From Populus alba (lineage: Eukaryota; Streptophyta; Magnoliopsida; Malpighiales; Salicaceae), in contig NC_133295.1 in the NCBI RefSeq assembly GCF_005239225.2, forward strand, positions 10,912,001 through 10,976,000: DNA of 64,000 nt, given 5' to 3'. A model generated the notes under the pieces. It was given only the letters and a program-made list of their open reading frames with translations, had not been told where the DNA came from and made no database searches. Position 1 is the stretch's first letter, and every line of letters starts with the position of its first letter. This document shows positions 24,180-35,889 of this stretch, in pieces. A program made the position numbers and the translations under genes.

Positions 24180-26060
24180 ACCATTGAAATCACAAGCATA
24201 TCATCATCGTGTATGATAAACAACTTCATTCTTCTCCATTGCATTGTCCAAACACTCAGCCTCCCTAACTTTATCTAGTGAAGAACAACATAAAAAGAAC
24301 CAGGTATTGAATGTGTTGTGCACAATATCATTAATAGTATCACAAACCGCGACCACGACTCTTCGACCCTCACACATTAAGAAAATCGCCTAATATATAA
24401 CAAAAAAAATCATCATTTATAAGATATAAATAAGATTTTTATTATATGCTAAAAAAAACTAATCTATGCACACCAATTTATTATATCTTAGTGCATAAGT
24501 CTCATAATTGTCCGGAATACATGCCGGCTAACACATATTATCATATGGATGTCTTGTAACACACCTCCAAGGTGGTATAATGAATCACCTTGTTATGTTC
24601 ATATACCAAGACATATAAAGATAGGATTCAATATGTGGATATCACTTTGTAAATATGTGATCTCTCTTTGTATGCCAAAGATTGACATATTCTATATGAA
24701 CCACAGACCAATCATTGTCTATTATACCTCAATGATTAACAACATACAAGTCATCAAGTGTGTCAACATCATCAAGGATGTGTTGATGCAATCCAAATTG
24801 ATGCATTAATGCATTACCTAATTAGAGAAATGCACCTCAACAATAGTAAAACAATGCATTAGAACCATTTTTGGTCTTAAAACATTGCCCTTTATGCATA
24901 ATAAAAAATATATCTTCTATCAAATCCTCAGTGTATCCTCAGTGTATAATATTCATATCACTTATGAAACCATAAAATAAATATATTAAAAGAACTTTCA
25001 CACCAAAAAAATAAAGTCACATTTAAAAAATATAATAATTGAGTTACATATAGCTAGTGAGACTTACGTGAATCCAACTTGTTCTTATAGAACTCGTGAA
25101 CATGGGTAAAATTTTAGGTAAAATGCCTAGACCTCTCCCAAACCTATCTAACATGACAAGTTGTTAATTTAAACAATTTTTTAATTAAAATTTATATTTG
25201 TAACGAGTTAAAAATTATTATTACCAAGCTCAAATTAAGAGTCTTCTTCCCATAACTATGTCCAGCATCTTGTTTCTCCAAACATAAAGATGACCGATAT
25301 TAAAATGCTTCCATGACCATAACTCCATATTCATAATTTAAAATATTACTAAGTATTTAATATAAAAATATTATATAAATATAATATCAAATTATACATG
25401 TAGGAATAATAAATATCTGCTATTTTTTCTACATGTATACGTGACATGGTTGATGATACAAATAGTCAAGTATCGTCGAGCTTTAACTATAGTTATAAAT
25501 GATAACAAGGTTTTCAAGCAGTGATAAAAAGTAACATGACACTGCATTGACTATCAAACCGGTGAAGATCATGCCTCTAAACATACGTATTATGTATGCT
25601 TTAGCATAATAATGCAACACAATCTACGTCGAGCCCTTTAGGAGGTTTCAAAATTCTTCATTAACTACATTAACCTAATATAATCTCTTATATCCCTCAA
25701 TAAAAGACATGTCCCAATAAATGGAGATGCATTTTATCTTTATTAAAAGTTGTAGGGTCTATCACAGGACCTCCATCAATCAAAATACTGACTAACATGA
25801 CTACATCTCGCAGGGTTGGTGACGTCTCTCCAATATGAATGTGGAACATGTGGGTTTCATGTCTCCACTGCATTACTAATACTGTAATCAAATTATGATC
25901 AATATTTATGCTTTTTAGTTGCAATCAAACTGTGATCGATATTTATGTTTTTAGGTGATTAACCTTGAAAAATCTAGCCTTGATTACGTATGAATGAACA
26001 TGCTTATCTAGATATATAGGTGCATGATGATGAGGTTTAGCCAATCCACCCTAACATCAT
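24180..26060 (-). pseudogene. Plant mobile domain (PMD/MAIN-like) pseudogene
   Basis: Order on the minus strand: an N-terminal piece with PHHHAPIYLDKHVHSY and KARFFKVNHL (about 26040-25945); the best open piece (25924-25697) with MQWRHETHMFHIHIGE, TPTLRDVVMLVSI-like and LIDGGPVID, the signature start of the PMD; then YYAKAYIIRMFRGMIF and YFLSLLENLV and STILDYLYHQPC (about 25620-25440); then a WSWKHFNIGH-like piece (about 25300); then HQFGLHQHILDDVDTLDDLY, WSVVHIEYVNLWHTKRDHIF, MSWYMNITR and FIIPPW (about 24830-24510); and finally a short C-terminal frame to about 24180. Stops and AT-rich gaps separate the pieces, some of which may be old introns. The domain is typical of transposons and of MAIN/MAIL silencing factors. 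The coding potential is clearly destroyed. Confidence 0.75.
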
Positions 26061-26630
26061 CATCATAGTAATGTCAATGTTAATTTTAGACAAATTCCAA
26101 CCAATCCCTTAACATACTAAAACTTTAAGTTCAATAAATGAACTGTCTAATCTTAAACTACAAAACTCAATACTTTCTCCATAGTAAGTGATATCATTAT
26201 TGATATCGACAATGTTACCACCATAATTACATAATACTCCTTTTATAGAAGATATATTATGTGAAAAACACAACAAAACACATGCTAATTTATCAAAATA
26301 GCAAATTAATTGAATTACAATGCTAGTGATATTGACACAACATCATTCATTGATTTTTCTCCCTAAATAATGCAATTTATACAAATTGACTGCTTTTATA
26401 TCTAATTAAGCTAAATTATAGTTAATTTAAACAAAATCAACAAAACCCCCAAAACCCTTAATCCTAAAAAATCCATAAATTAGCCTAACAAAATATCAAA
26501 TTAATAAAGGGGAAAGATGAATTATACCTTAAATTGGTTTAACGGGGCTTTTATGAGCGGTGGCAGTAACAATGATGAGTTAGAAAGATTGTCGCGGGCA
26601 AAGAGATAAAGAGAAAATCAACAATAAAAA

Positions 26631-27120
26631 GAGAGAAAGATGAGGTCTGTTGCAATAAAAGGATAGAAAGGGTTTTTTCACGATGAAGTGAGAGATTAAT
26701 GGGCTAAGCTTCGAGGGACGCTGTAAGGAGAGAGAAGGAAAATGAAAAAAGAAATAAGGGGAGGGAAAAAAAAAGGTTATGCATTTTAAAATCAAGTAGT
26801 CGTGTATGTACTACATTTGTGACTAGTATACGTGCATGTAGTACATATATGTCTTAATTGACAGTGAAGAGAGAGAGAGAAAAGATGAGGTCTATCGCAA
26901 TGAAGATATATAGAGGGTTTTTTCATAATGGAGAGAGAGATCTAGGGCTGAGCTTCGAACGACGCTGAGAAGAGGGAGAAGGAAGGAAAATAATGAAATA
27001 AAGGAAAGGGAAAATGAAAAGGGTAAAAGGGTTATGAATTTTGAAATCAAGCAGTAGGTGGTTGCACAATACGTTACATTCACGACTAGTATATGTGCAT
27101 GCAATACATGTGTGTCTTAA
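26631..27120. repeat. About 240-base tandem duplication at the PMD element edge
   Basis: Copy 1 is about 26631-26860 and copy 2 about 26873-27120. Both contain in order AGATGAGGTCT, GGGTTTTTTCA, a GCTTCGA/GACGCTG block, a purine-rich run, then GACTAGTAT, GTGCATG and TGTCTTAAT. They are diverged by substitutions and small indels. Confidence 0.65.
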
Positions 27121-27123
27121 TAG

Positions 27124-27950
27124 ATTCTGCATGTATTACACAAGATTGTCAATTTTATTTCGTTTCGCCTGAAATGGCTGATACATCTCATTTTAGTTCA
27201 AAAATTAGAACAAATCAAAACATATTTCATCTCGCTTAGAATCTTGGCATGTTCCGGAAATTCCATCCAAATTCTGCCCGAAAAGTTTCGATTTTGTTCT
27301 GGTCAGTCCGTTCCAGTCAAATAGTGTTTTTTTTTTTGGTTTTTAAAAAAACCTATGTTTTTTTTCTCCAATTTTATTATTTAATATTTGATTTATTGGA
27401 TATTAGACTTCATAATTTATTGTGATGTGCTTGTATTTTTTTTATGGTTATTTCAGTCTTATAACTCATGTCACGAGTTTGGTGAGCTAACCTAATTGAC
27501 TTAAATTGTTTTTATCTATTTACTTAATTGATTTTTTTTTCCAGTTTTATTATTCAACATCTTTAATATTTGGTTGATTATAAATTAAGTTTTTTCGTTT
27601 ATTTTAGTTTGTTTTCTATTTTATTATCCTGGTCACAAGTTTTGTAAATTAATCCAAATAGACTTCAATCATTTTATTATATTTTTATTAAATTAAATTT
27701 TATAAAATTTTATTATGTAATAATAAATTTATGGGGGAATTAAACTTTGATTTTAATTTGATTTGATTATAAATTGAGCCTCGTAACTGTACTAGTTTTG
27801 GAAATACTTTTTCTCCAGATTTCGACAGAAAGCTACTGGCTAGTCTTGAACATTTTCAGTCCCTGACAAGATTTTATGGCAAAATCAGAAATGATGCTTC
27901 TTTGTTATTGCTTTGCCTGTCTTCTTTCAAATATAAATTCCTTCCTGAGG
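27124..27950. other. AT-rich intergenic DNA upstream of the membrane-protein gene
   Basis: No coding similarity. It contains the same style of T-rich degenerate phrases as the 22.5-23.1 kb block. Confidence 0.45.
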
Positions 27951-27955
27951 AATCC

Positions 27956-27976
27956 CTCCCTCCCTCCCTCCCTCTC
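27956..27976. repeat. (CCTC)n tract in the presumed promoter/leader
   Basis: About five CCTC units roughly 310 bases upstream of the ATG at 28282, within a pyrimidine-rich stretch that probably belongs to the leader or promoter of that gene. Confidence 0.8.
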
Positions 27977-28281
27977 TATGCATCTCACCGACTCTTATCT
28001 TTGCTGAAACAGCATTGTCCAGCAGTGTCAGTCTCGTGCAATTTCCTTAAACACAACCTTCATCATCCAATAAAACCTTATTCTAATCCATTCTCTTACT
28101 TCCATTATTTCTTCTAACCCTGCTCTGTCCTTTTTTACCTCATTTTTTCAGTCCTATTTCCATACAATGCCCGTCTCTGATCCTTAACTTCAGACTGTCT
28201 CTCTAGACACAAATGTCTCTCATTGTCTTGTAGATTTCAGCCTCTACATGCTACAGTCATCAATTTAGACTCTTTACCGAA

Positions 28282-31200
28282 ATGGGTCGGCCCAAACTTT
28301 CATGGCTGGTTTTGCTTTGTTGGGCACTTTTATTTCTGTGCTTTAGAGCTCTCTGTGAAGATGCAGAGGTATTTGTGAAGTTCTTGAAGGCTCCTCATGC
28401 ATTCTCACACTTGAACATAGCCACATTTGAGTTTCAAGTTTTAGTGGGTGGGGATGTGAATTCCTGCACAAACTGTAGCTTCATTTGCAAGGTTAGTTCA
28501 TTTCTGAACTTACATTTGTTGCTGTTTTTGCGTACTTTATTTTGGATGATACTTCTTTTTCTTCTTCTTCTTGATTAATAGTTTTTTGGTGCTGCTTTAT
28601 TCTCTCTTTCCTTTACAAAGGTGAATTAGTATCTTAGGCATTATGTTCTTTTGAGGTTAGGCAAGTATTCACTTTGGTGAGTTTGTAAATAAATCTGCAC
28701 TGGGGATTTGCTGATATGTTGTTGGGTCTTCACTAGTGCTGAGCAAGCATCATACTGTGAATGCAAAAAAAACAAAGACTTTCTTATCAACCATTTGAAG
28801 AAAACTCATCCCTGGAAAGAGAACCTGGAGAAAATGTTAGAAATTCGGTTTTCTTTCTATCTTCTGGTTTAATGGCATTGCTGGTTCATTCAATTGAAAC
28901 TTTCCCTCTTCTTCTTTGGCTGTAACTCATTGTAACTGAATAACATGCATGCAGCTAGATAGCGGCTCTGAATCTGATTGTGGAGCTACTAAGGTTTCAT
29001 ACCAGGGCTTGCAGGATGGAAACCATACATTTGAGGTCTGCATCAATGGGTCTCAAGGAGTTGGCTGTGCTACCTATAACTGGACTGTTGGTTAAGAAAC
29101 CTTCCTTCATTCTTTTTGAGTAAATATTGTGAAATTCGTTTATTTTCTTCACAATTGTACAAATTTTTGGCTGATATTTGCCCTGGGAAAGCTTAATCAC
29201 AGTTCAAATTTACAAAACAAGAATACTGAATTAGCTCTTGCTTATAAACAAATGCTGTCAATGAAGAAAGCTAGGTTTATGAAGTTACAAAGCCTGATAT
29301 TGAGTATGCAAGTCTTTGTAAATTCACAGTTGTATATTTTGGAACGTGGAAGTTATAGAGACTTTGAATTTCTTGCTAATATCAGTTATCCTTTTTGCAG
29401 ATACCATACCACCAACAGCGTATATAACTGCATCAAAATCATTTACAAATTCTCTTAATGTCTCTGTAAATATTTCTTTCACCGAACCCTGTACTGGAGG
29501 AGGTGGTTTTGGATGTTCATCTGTGAATGCGTGCAATGTGAGTAGGTGTTCAATGAAAATATATTAACCTCCCTTTTTTCTGTGTGCTCACTCAATGTTA
29601 TTGGTATACATTAGCTATTCATAGTTATAATTGTGGTATCAGGATATAAAACGACCTTTTATCTTTCCCACTGCTTAAATATAGTTTTTTTTGATTCACA
29701 TGACTGTCTTAAATATAGATTCAAGAAAATCCCAAATAATATTGATTGCCAGCTAAGCATTGTTGAAAATGTTGTGTGCTCATCTGCTGATCTATTTTAT
29801 AGTGAAGTTTCTTACAATCTTCACACTTAACATGAGTATCTTGGTTCTCATAGAGCAAAATATAAGGCTCTTGATATTGAGGAGGATTTGATCTATGATT
29901 GCATGGAATGGCACAAGGGATCCATATAGTGATCCCAACTTGTTTGGGATTGAGGCAAGGTTATTGTTGGATGGATCAATATACAGTTAATAGTATTCCT
30001 AGGTCTATAAAGAAGAGTTGAGATGCTACATACTCTTTGTTCAAGTGAAGTATTGATGAAACTAGTTCTTATGGATTTCCATGCATCTATTTACAGCTGA
30101 TAGTCTATGGTGCTGGCCAAGTAATACCATCCTCTCTCACTGTTCTGGAACCAAATCTGAAATATACTCTTCTGGTGGGTTTATATCCTAATGTTTTTTA
30201 TGGACGTGTGGTACTGGTAATGGATAAGAACTTCTGTACTGATGCTGCTGGAAACAGATTTACAAGAGCTGCCAATTCAAGTTTCTTTGTGCATCTTGGT
30301 GAGTTTTGTTGTTCATTCCTCAAATTCTTTTTCGGAACCATTATGTGCAGCATTTTTTGTCAAAACTGTTTTCTGCTTTGAGCTCAACAAGAAGGTTTAA
30401 ACCAAATTTATATTTTTATGCATGTAACTAACAGAAGTTGAACTGTTAAAATTTTGCATCCCTTTTATATTGGATCCTTGTCCAACCTTTTGTTTCATCC
30501 ATTTCTGTTTCCATGAAAGTTTTCTCATCTTGCTCTGTTCAATTGGTTTATTCTACAGATAGAAGAAGTGTGTTTGTTGACCTGAGGATCCACATTCCAG
30601 AGAAGCTACTTCAACTTAATGATGAAATCAGAACAGTCAAGGCAACCAATAATTATGATAACTTGAAGTTTTACTTGTACTTCTCAGAACCTATTTTGAA
30701 TTCATCTGCCGAAATTCTAAGTTCTCTCAACACAAGTGAGGGAGTGCTTCTTCCTATAAGTGGAGAAAACCTTATGAACCGAAAATTTGGCTTTCAGGTC
30801 AATTTGTGCCTGCGGTTAATTTGTTTGTCTTGATGCTCATTTCTCTGTCTTTGCACCGTTTTTTGCTCATATGTTTTGATGCTTACTGCACATGTGCTGT
30901 CTTCTTTCAGGTTGCAAATTTATCCAGCATTGCAATCATTACAATCAGCCTTCTTTCAAATTCTATTATAAGCAGGCCAGGGACCTCAGTTTCTCCAATT
31001 GCCCCATCTACTTTTCTTTACGGTACAATCTACCATAGTTATAAGAGGTTATGAAAAAGGATAAAAAATATGTTAAAAAATTTAGGTTTCATATTCTCTC
31101 CCTTCCCTGTTGAAATTGAAAACTTTCAGATTGATTATAAGTTTTTTTTGTCCCTTTACCATTAATTGAGCTAAACATGTTTACATGAGATATTTGAGAT

Positions 31201-34200
31201 ATCATTATAATCTTCTGATATGAGTATTAATGCAAGTTTCAGATTCTCAAAGACCTGTTGTGAGACTGAGTACATTGTCTAATACAAGGACAGGGGAACA
31301 TAGCATTCCAATATCAATTAAGTTCATGAAGCCAGTATTTGGCTTCAACTCCTCTTTTCTATCTATCGGAGGGGGTCATTTGCAGGGGTAAGCCAACTCT
31401 TACCAACTCGTGTGTTACAATCATGAACCTACACAAAAATGAGCGCATGTGCACACACTCTCACTCTCACTCACACCACATACACAATAAAATAGTTCTA
31501 CAAAATGAATATGTCTAATAGTTTTGCAAAACAGTTTACTCTTTTGTTTTAATGCAATCCAGCTTTCATGAAATAAGTAGGAGCAAATACATTGCAGAGG
31601 TAAAAGCAGATGATGATGTTGTTTCTGTCAGTGTTCCTCAAAATGTAACTGGGGATGTTGCTGGAAATAAAAATCTAGCATCTAATATTTTACAAGTGAG
31701 ACGACGTAAGAAATTCATTTTTCTTTATATACTCTCTGTTTCCTATTGCTGTGCAATGTATATGTCTTGCAGGTGATTTCCTTGGATCTTTTTGGGTGTT
31801 TGCTTATATGTACTCTGAAATATATTTTCAGATTCTGTGCCAATGATATCATCCGTAATCTCTGCTTTTGCAACTGCTTGTTTCCTTGCTACTTCTCTAG
31901 CCGCTGGGCTACTCACTCTGTCAACTGCTAGCCTTCTCTCTGCTGGGGCGTTTTCAAGACCGTCTCCTTTACTGACAGCTGAACCTACAAGGAATCTTTT
32001 TGTATGATACTAACCTAACAGTCATCTCCTATGGTATTCACATGGTTTTTCATGGCATTTTACAATTTCTAATGGTCTTTTACATTTGGGCCGGAAAGGT
32101 TTCCCTCCAAATTTAAAATTTATATTCTGCACTTCCTTTTGACTTTATATATCAGAAAGATTTCTAAAAGACAACAATTCTGCACCTCAACTCAATTTTT
32201 TTTTTATATATACAGAGAAGTGCTTGCCATATTCAGGTTTTTGCGCTGTCAAGATGGTTGGCTGTTACGCTGCCAGTTGAATATTATGAGTTTGCAAAAG
32301 GTTTACAATGGAGCATTCCCTACTTCATTCTCCCATGGGAAACTGGGGGTATTCAACCAATCATGGTGAAATCAAATTCGTCTTCCGGTGTAAATCCCTA
32401 CATCTCAAAAACTCATGATATATCCCAGAACATGCAACTGGAAGGGAAGAGCGGGAATAAGTCTTCTCCAGTGTATGGATTGCCCCTTGCTCCAATGGAG
32501 TACATATCATTTTTTGAGGTCAGGAACCATTTTCCAGATACTTGTTTTCAGTTTCAAATAGCTGTTATTATATATGACAGGTTCCATTATTTGTATGCAG
32601 AGTCAAAATTTTAAACCAGAAGCAGAACATATTATGGATCCACAACATTCAAATGGGTGAGATTTTGTAATGTTTTTTGTTATTTTTTCAATATGCTCTC
32701 CACTCTTCTCATGCTAGAGACATGATGAAAGTTCACTGTTACAGAAACAGCCATTATAAATGTGCGTGTTTATCAAAAAGGAAAATTACCAAGAAACATA
32801 CCACATAAAATGCTCATTTATTTGATTATTTTGCATGGGTGCTGCTAAAATTTTTGGGTAACTATCTTGCTTTATTGCAAAACGATGGTCATGATCAAAA
32901 CAGTTAAATGTGAATTCCAATTGCTTTTTTTTTCCTTCTATTTTTTATGGTATTTTTGTCTTTCTTTTTATCACGAGAAGTTCCTGCTTGGACCTTCTTT
33001 CTTTCAAGTGCTGCAAGATAATATTTTATTCTTTTATCTCTTGCAGATGGAGGGATTTTGATAGAAGCATGTTCTGGTTAGCTGTAATTGGTGTCAGTTT
33101 GGTACTGCTCCATGTCATACTCTTATTTATTATAAAATTAAGGAAAAGAATTACTGATAAGCAGAGGGACTATGGAGCACTGACCTTCCCAAGATTTGAG
33201 ATATTTCTCACTGTTCTTGCTTTACCTTGTATTTGCAAGGCCTCAGCTTCTCTAGTTAGAGGTAACCTTCATTTTCATTTTTCTTCCATTTATATATCAC
33301 CTCGTCTATGCATTCTCTAGTTAGAGGTAACCTTCATTTTCATTTTTCTTCCATTTATATATCACCTTGTCTACGCATTCCACTGGAAGCAAATATAAGC
33401 TTCCGGAAAAAAATTAGTTGTTTCCACTCGTGTTATATTTCCAATTAAATCATTTATATTCCTTTTCATTTTGTACTTGTGTGGACCGCCACTTTTTTGG
33501 GTGGAAAAAATAAAACCATATTTTACTTTCATTTGTTTGAGGTGCTGCATGAGAAATGCGAGGAGTTTATCATTGTTGTAACAGAAGCTCAGAATTGAGC
33601 ATGTGATGCCTTTTCCAATTCTCTAATATGATTATAGGCCGTAGCCTCTTGTTAAACTATTGCAATAATACTTCAGTGTGGAAAACCCATAATGGAATAA
33701 ATCTTTTGATCTATTGATGATACTAATCTAAACGAAATGTTTGGAATCCCACAAATTTATTCAATAGTGTCAGAGTGGTTTTCTTCACTAAATGTCGATA
33801 CTACGAAACCCTTTGCATGCCATCTTCTAAAGCCCCGTCTCCGATTTTTCTTGTAGTATCGGAGGACTATACTTTACATACCCTGATTCTTAGAATATAA
33901 AACCACCATTTGTATGTACTGCTATACACTAGTGCATACCCCAAGGTTGCAAGATCTATGCACTAAAACTTCCATTCATCTGTTGGAAATGGTGTTGATC
34001 GACCATCACATTGATTGATAATTTGTATCTATCACAGCATCCGACTGTTTTTACACTCTGTACATCCTGTTTCCCCAAAACGTATATCCAACCTGTACAG
34101 TTAATTGATTTTTATTTTATGGCTTCAAGGAGCGGACAGCATCTAAGGGATTATGAGTTGGCATTTTCGCATATATGACCTGGGTGTGGATGGGATTGTT

Positions 34201-35330
34201 ACTGCTGCCTTGCTTCCTGATTCTTTCTATTGGAATCACTTTTGGAAAGCTACTTCAGTACAAGGAAATCCATCAAGAAGGTCAGATATTTCACTGGTAT
34301 CGAGATATTACCCGAGTAACATTAGGTCCTGGTAAGAGAGGCCAGTGGACATGGAAGAATCAATCAAACTCTGTATATCTAATCAGGTTAGGTCCTTTAT
34401 TTGAAGATCTAAGAGGCCCCCCTAAATACATGCTCTCACAAATTGCTGGGGTTCCCCGCAAGCAAGGGGATCATATCATTGCCTCTAATGATGAAACAGA
34501 AGATGCAGAAGCACCATTTATACAGAAGATGTTTGGAATTCTTAGAATATACTACACACTACTTGAGTCAGTCAAGAGAGTTTCTTTGGGCATTCTGGCT
34601 GGTGCCTACCTGGATAACTGGTCCTCTAAAACTCCAACAGTCCGTCTTTATTGTCCATTACTTTCTTTCAAGGCTCTTCTTCCTTGTCCTTAAGAAGCCT
34701 TTTTATTAAGAAAAAAGGTCCAAACTGGTTGAGATAATCTCTATTACCAGCCAAGTTAGTATTTTTGCTACTTGTTTCATTCTCTTGGAGAAGAAACCAT
34801 CGACTAGAGAAGAAACCAGAGTTGGAATCTTCATGATTTTACTTTTCTTAATTGGATTCTTGGCACAAATGGTCAATGAATGGTACGCATTGTGTAGACA
34901 GATAAAGTTGCTGGATCCGTCTGAGCAGTATTTCTTAACAGGTCTGAAAACTGCATCTATTGGATTTCTCTTGTTTTTCATTCCGAGAAGATTGAGCCAA
35001 AACCTGGAAAGCAAACTACCAGCTAGACAGCATGGTGATAGAGAAACTGGGGGAGAGACTGGTTCTTCTGTTGACAGAAACAAAATCTCAGGGAGCAAGG
35101 GCTCTGGCACGCCAGATAAACCATGGCAGAAACAACTAAGAGAATTAGCAAGGGCCAGCTTCACCAAGAAAGAAGTGGATCAAGAACGATCCTTCACCAG
35201 TCGAACTAAATGGAGTGGATTTTGCACAAACAAATGGAGTGGGAGCTCATCTCAAAAGACCTCTTCAGATTTCAAGTCCAAACCGAATCGGTTGTACAAA
35301 GATTTAGAGGAAATTTTTGCATCAAAATGA
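28282..35330 (+). CDS. Large multi-spanning membrane protein with Ig-like ectodomain (function unknown)
   Basis: Exons (phases agree through exon 12): 28282-28491, 28955-29090, 29401-29537, 30097-30298, 30559-30797, 30911-31022, 31243-31387, 31563-31705, 31832-32001, 32216-32518, 32601-32656, 33047-33261, then a last exon from about 34158 to 35330. About 1,080 residues if the last exon is read through. A signal peptide (residues 1-25, LLCWALLFLCFRALC) is followed by a cysteine- and N-glycosylation-rich ectodomain. Its DTIPPTAYI segment resembles bacterial Ig-like repeats. About eight membrane segments follow, for example FATACFLATSLAAGLLTL, MFWLAVIGVSLVLLHVIL, LLLLPCFLILSIGI and VGIFMILLFLIGFLA, then a basic, Ser-rich tail. 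I know similar plant proteins of unknown function. The last exon is disrupted: its acceptor is unclear (TGA at 34154-34156 if the splice is earlier), there is a +1 shift near 34672, and TAA at 34706-34708. Either a recent pseudogene or sequence error. Confidence 0.75.
29890..29975 (+). repeat. Au-SINE-like or LINE 3' tail remnant in intron 3
   Basis: Carries the phrase GATCCCAACTTGTTTGGGAT followed by TGAGGCAAGGTTATTGTTGG. This resembles the 3' end shared by plant Au SINEs and their partner LINEs (CCAACTNGTTTGGGA, then a TTG-repeat tail). The 5' part is not recognisable. Confidence 0.5.
33248..33377 (+). repeat. 65-base tandem duplication across the exon 12 donor site
   Basis: Copy 1 is 33248-33312 and copy 2 is 33313-33377, differing at only about two positions. 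Each copy carries the splice donor TTAGAG|GTAACC, so intron 12 starts with two near-identical donors 65 bases apart. Confidence 0.9.
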
Positions 35331-35576
35331 GATTAAAGGATTGAGGAACATATCATGGTATTTTAACAGTGACTTCATCCATTGGAAACAGCTGCTGTAC
35401 ACTTGGCACAAGTTTTCATATGATAATATCTGTGATTCTGGCTCGTTGTGCATACCCATCAAATTGGATTGCTCAAGTATTATTGATTAAAGTCTTGAGG
35501 AAGCTTGTTTTATTGAATGTAATGTTAATATATTCAAGCCAAAACTAGAGTACAAGAGAGTTAATCAATTTATTAA

Positions 35577-35802
35577 TGTTGTAGAATCTTCTCCCCTGCT
35601 GCACTCGGCAGAAAGAAGCCTCTTATACATTGCAGGTTATTTTGCCATACAAGGAGTCTATATAGAAGGTTATTTTGCTATACAAGGAGTCTATGATCAT
35701 AATCTTTGATAGTTAATATTAAGAGTCCTATACAAGGAGTTTATGATCATAATCTTTGATAGTTAATATTAAGAGTCCTAATTGTATACATATATGGTAA
35801 CA
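35577..35802 (-). repeat. 3' LTR of the copia element
   Basis: Forward it starts TGTTGTAG and ends GGTAACA, so on the element strand it runs from TGTTACC to CTACAACA. A purine-rich tract (TCCCCCTC forward, GAGGGGGA on the element strand) lies immediately inside at 35803-35810, as expected for a polypurine tract. Two 50-base tandem units lie inside (35678-35727 and 35728-35777). Confidence 0.75.
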
Positions 35803-35889
35803 TCCCCCTCACATTGATGTTGGTAAGTCAACCAGCAACAATTTGCCAACAAGAAATTGACGTCGCTGTCGAGTCATAGCTTTAGTGAA

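Larger units (their letters stand above)
23802..27123 (-). mobile_element. Candidate DNA-transposon-like unit with a PMD gene
   Basis: About 3.3 kb bounded by partly matching inverted ends and containing a minus-strand PMD pseudogene. The end near 27.1 kb, which lies upstream of the gene, is followed by purine-rich blocks that would be CT-rich leaders on the gene strand, and that side is duplicated in tandem (26631-26860 and 26873-27120). PMD genes are known cargo of plant transposable elements. The superfamily (for example MULE) was not established because I saw no transposase and no clear target duplication. Confidence 0.45.

Noticed and set aside
27956..27976. CRISPR-like or other array
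   Set aside because: It is a simple tetranucleotide repeat. No spaced direct repeats of CRISPR type occur anywhere in the window, and the genome is a plant's.
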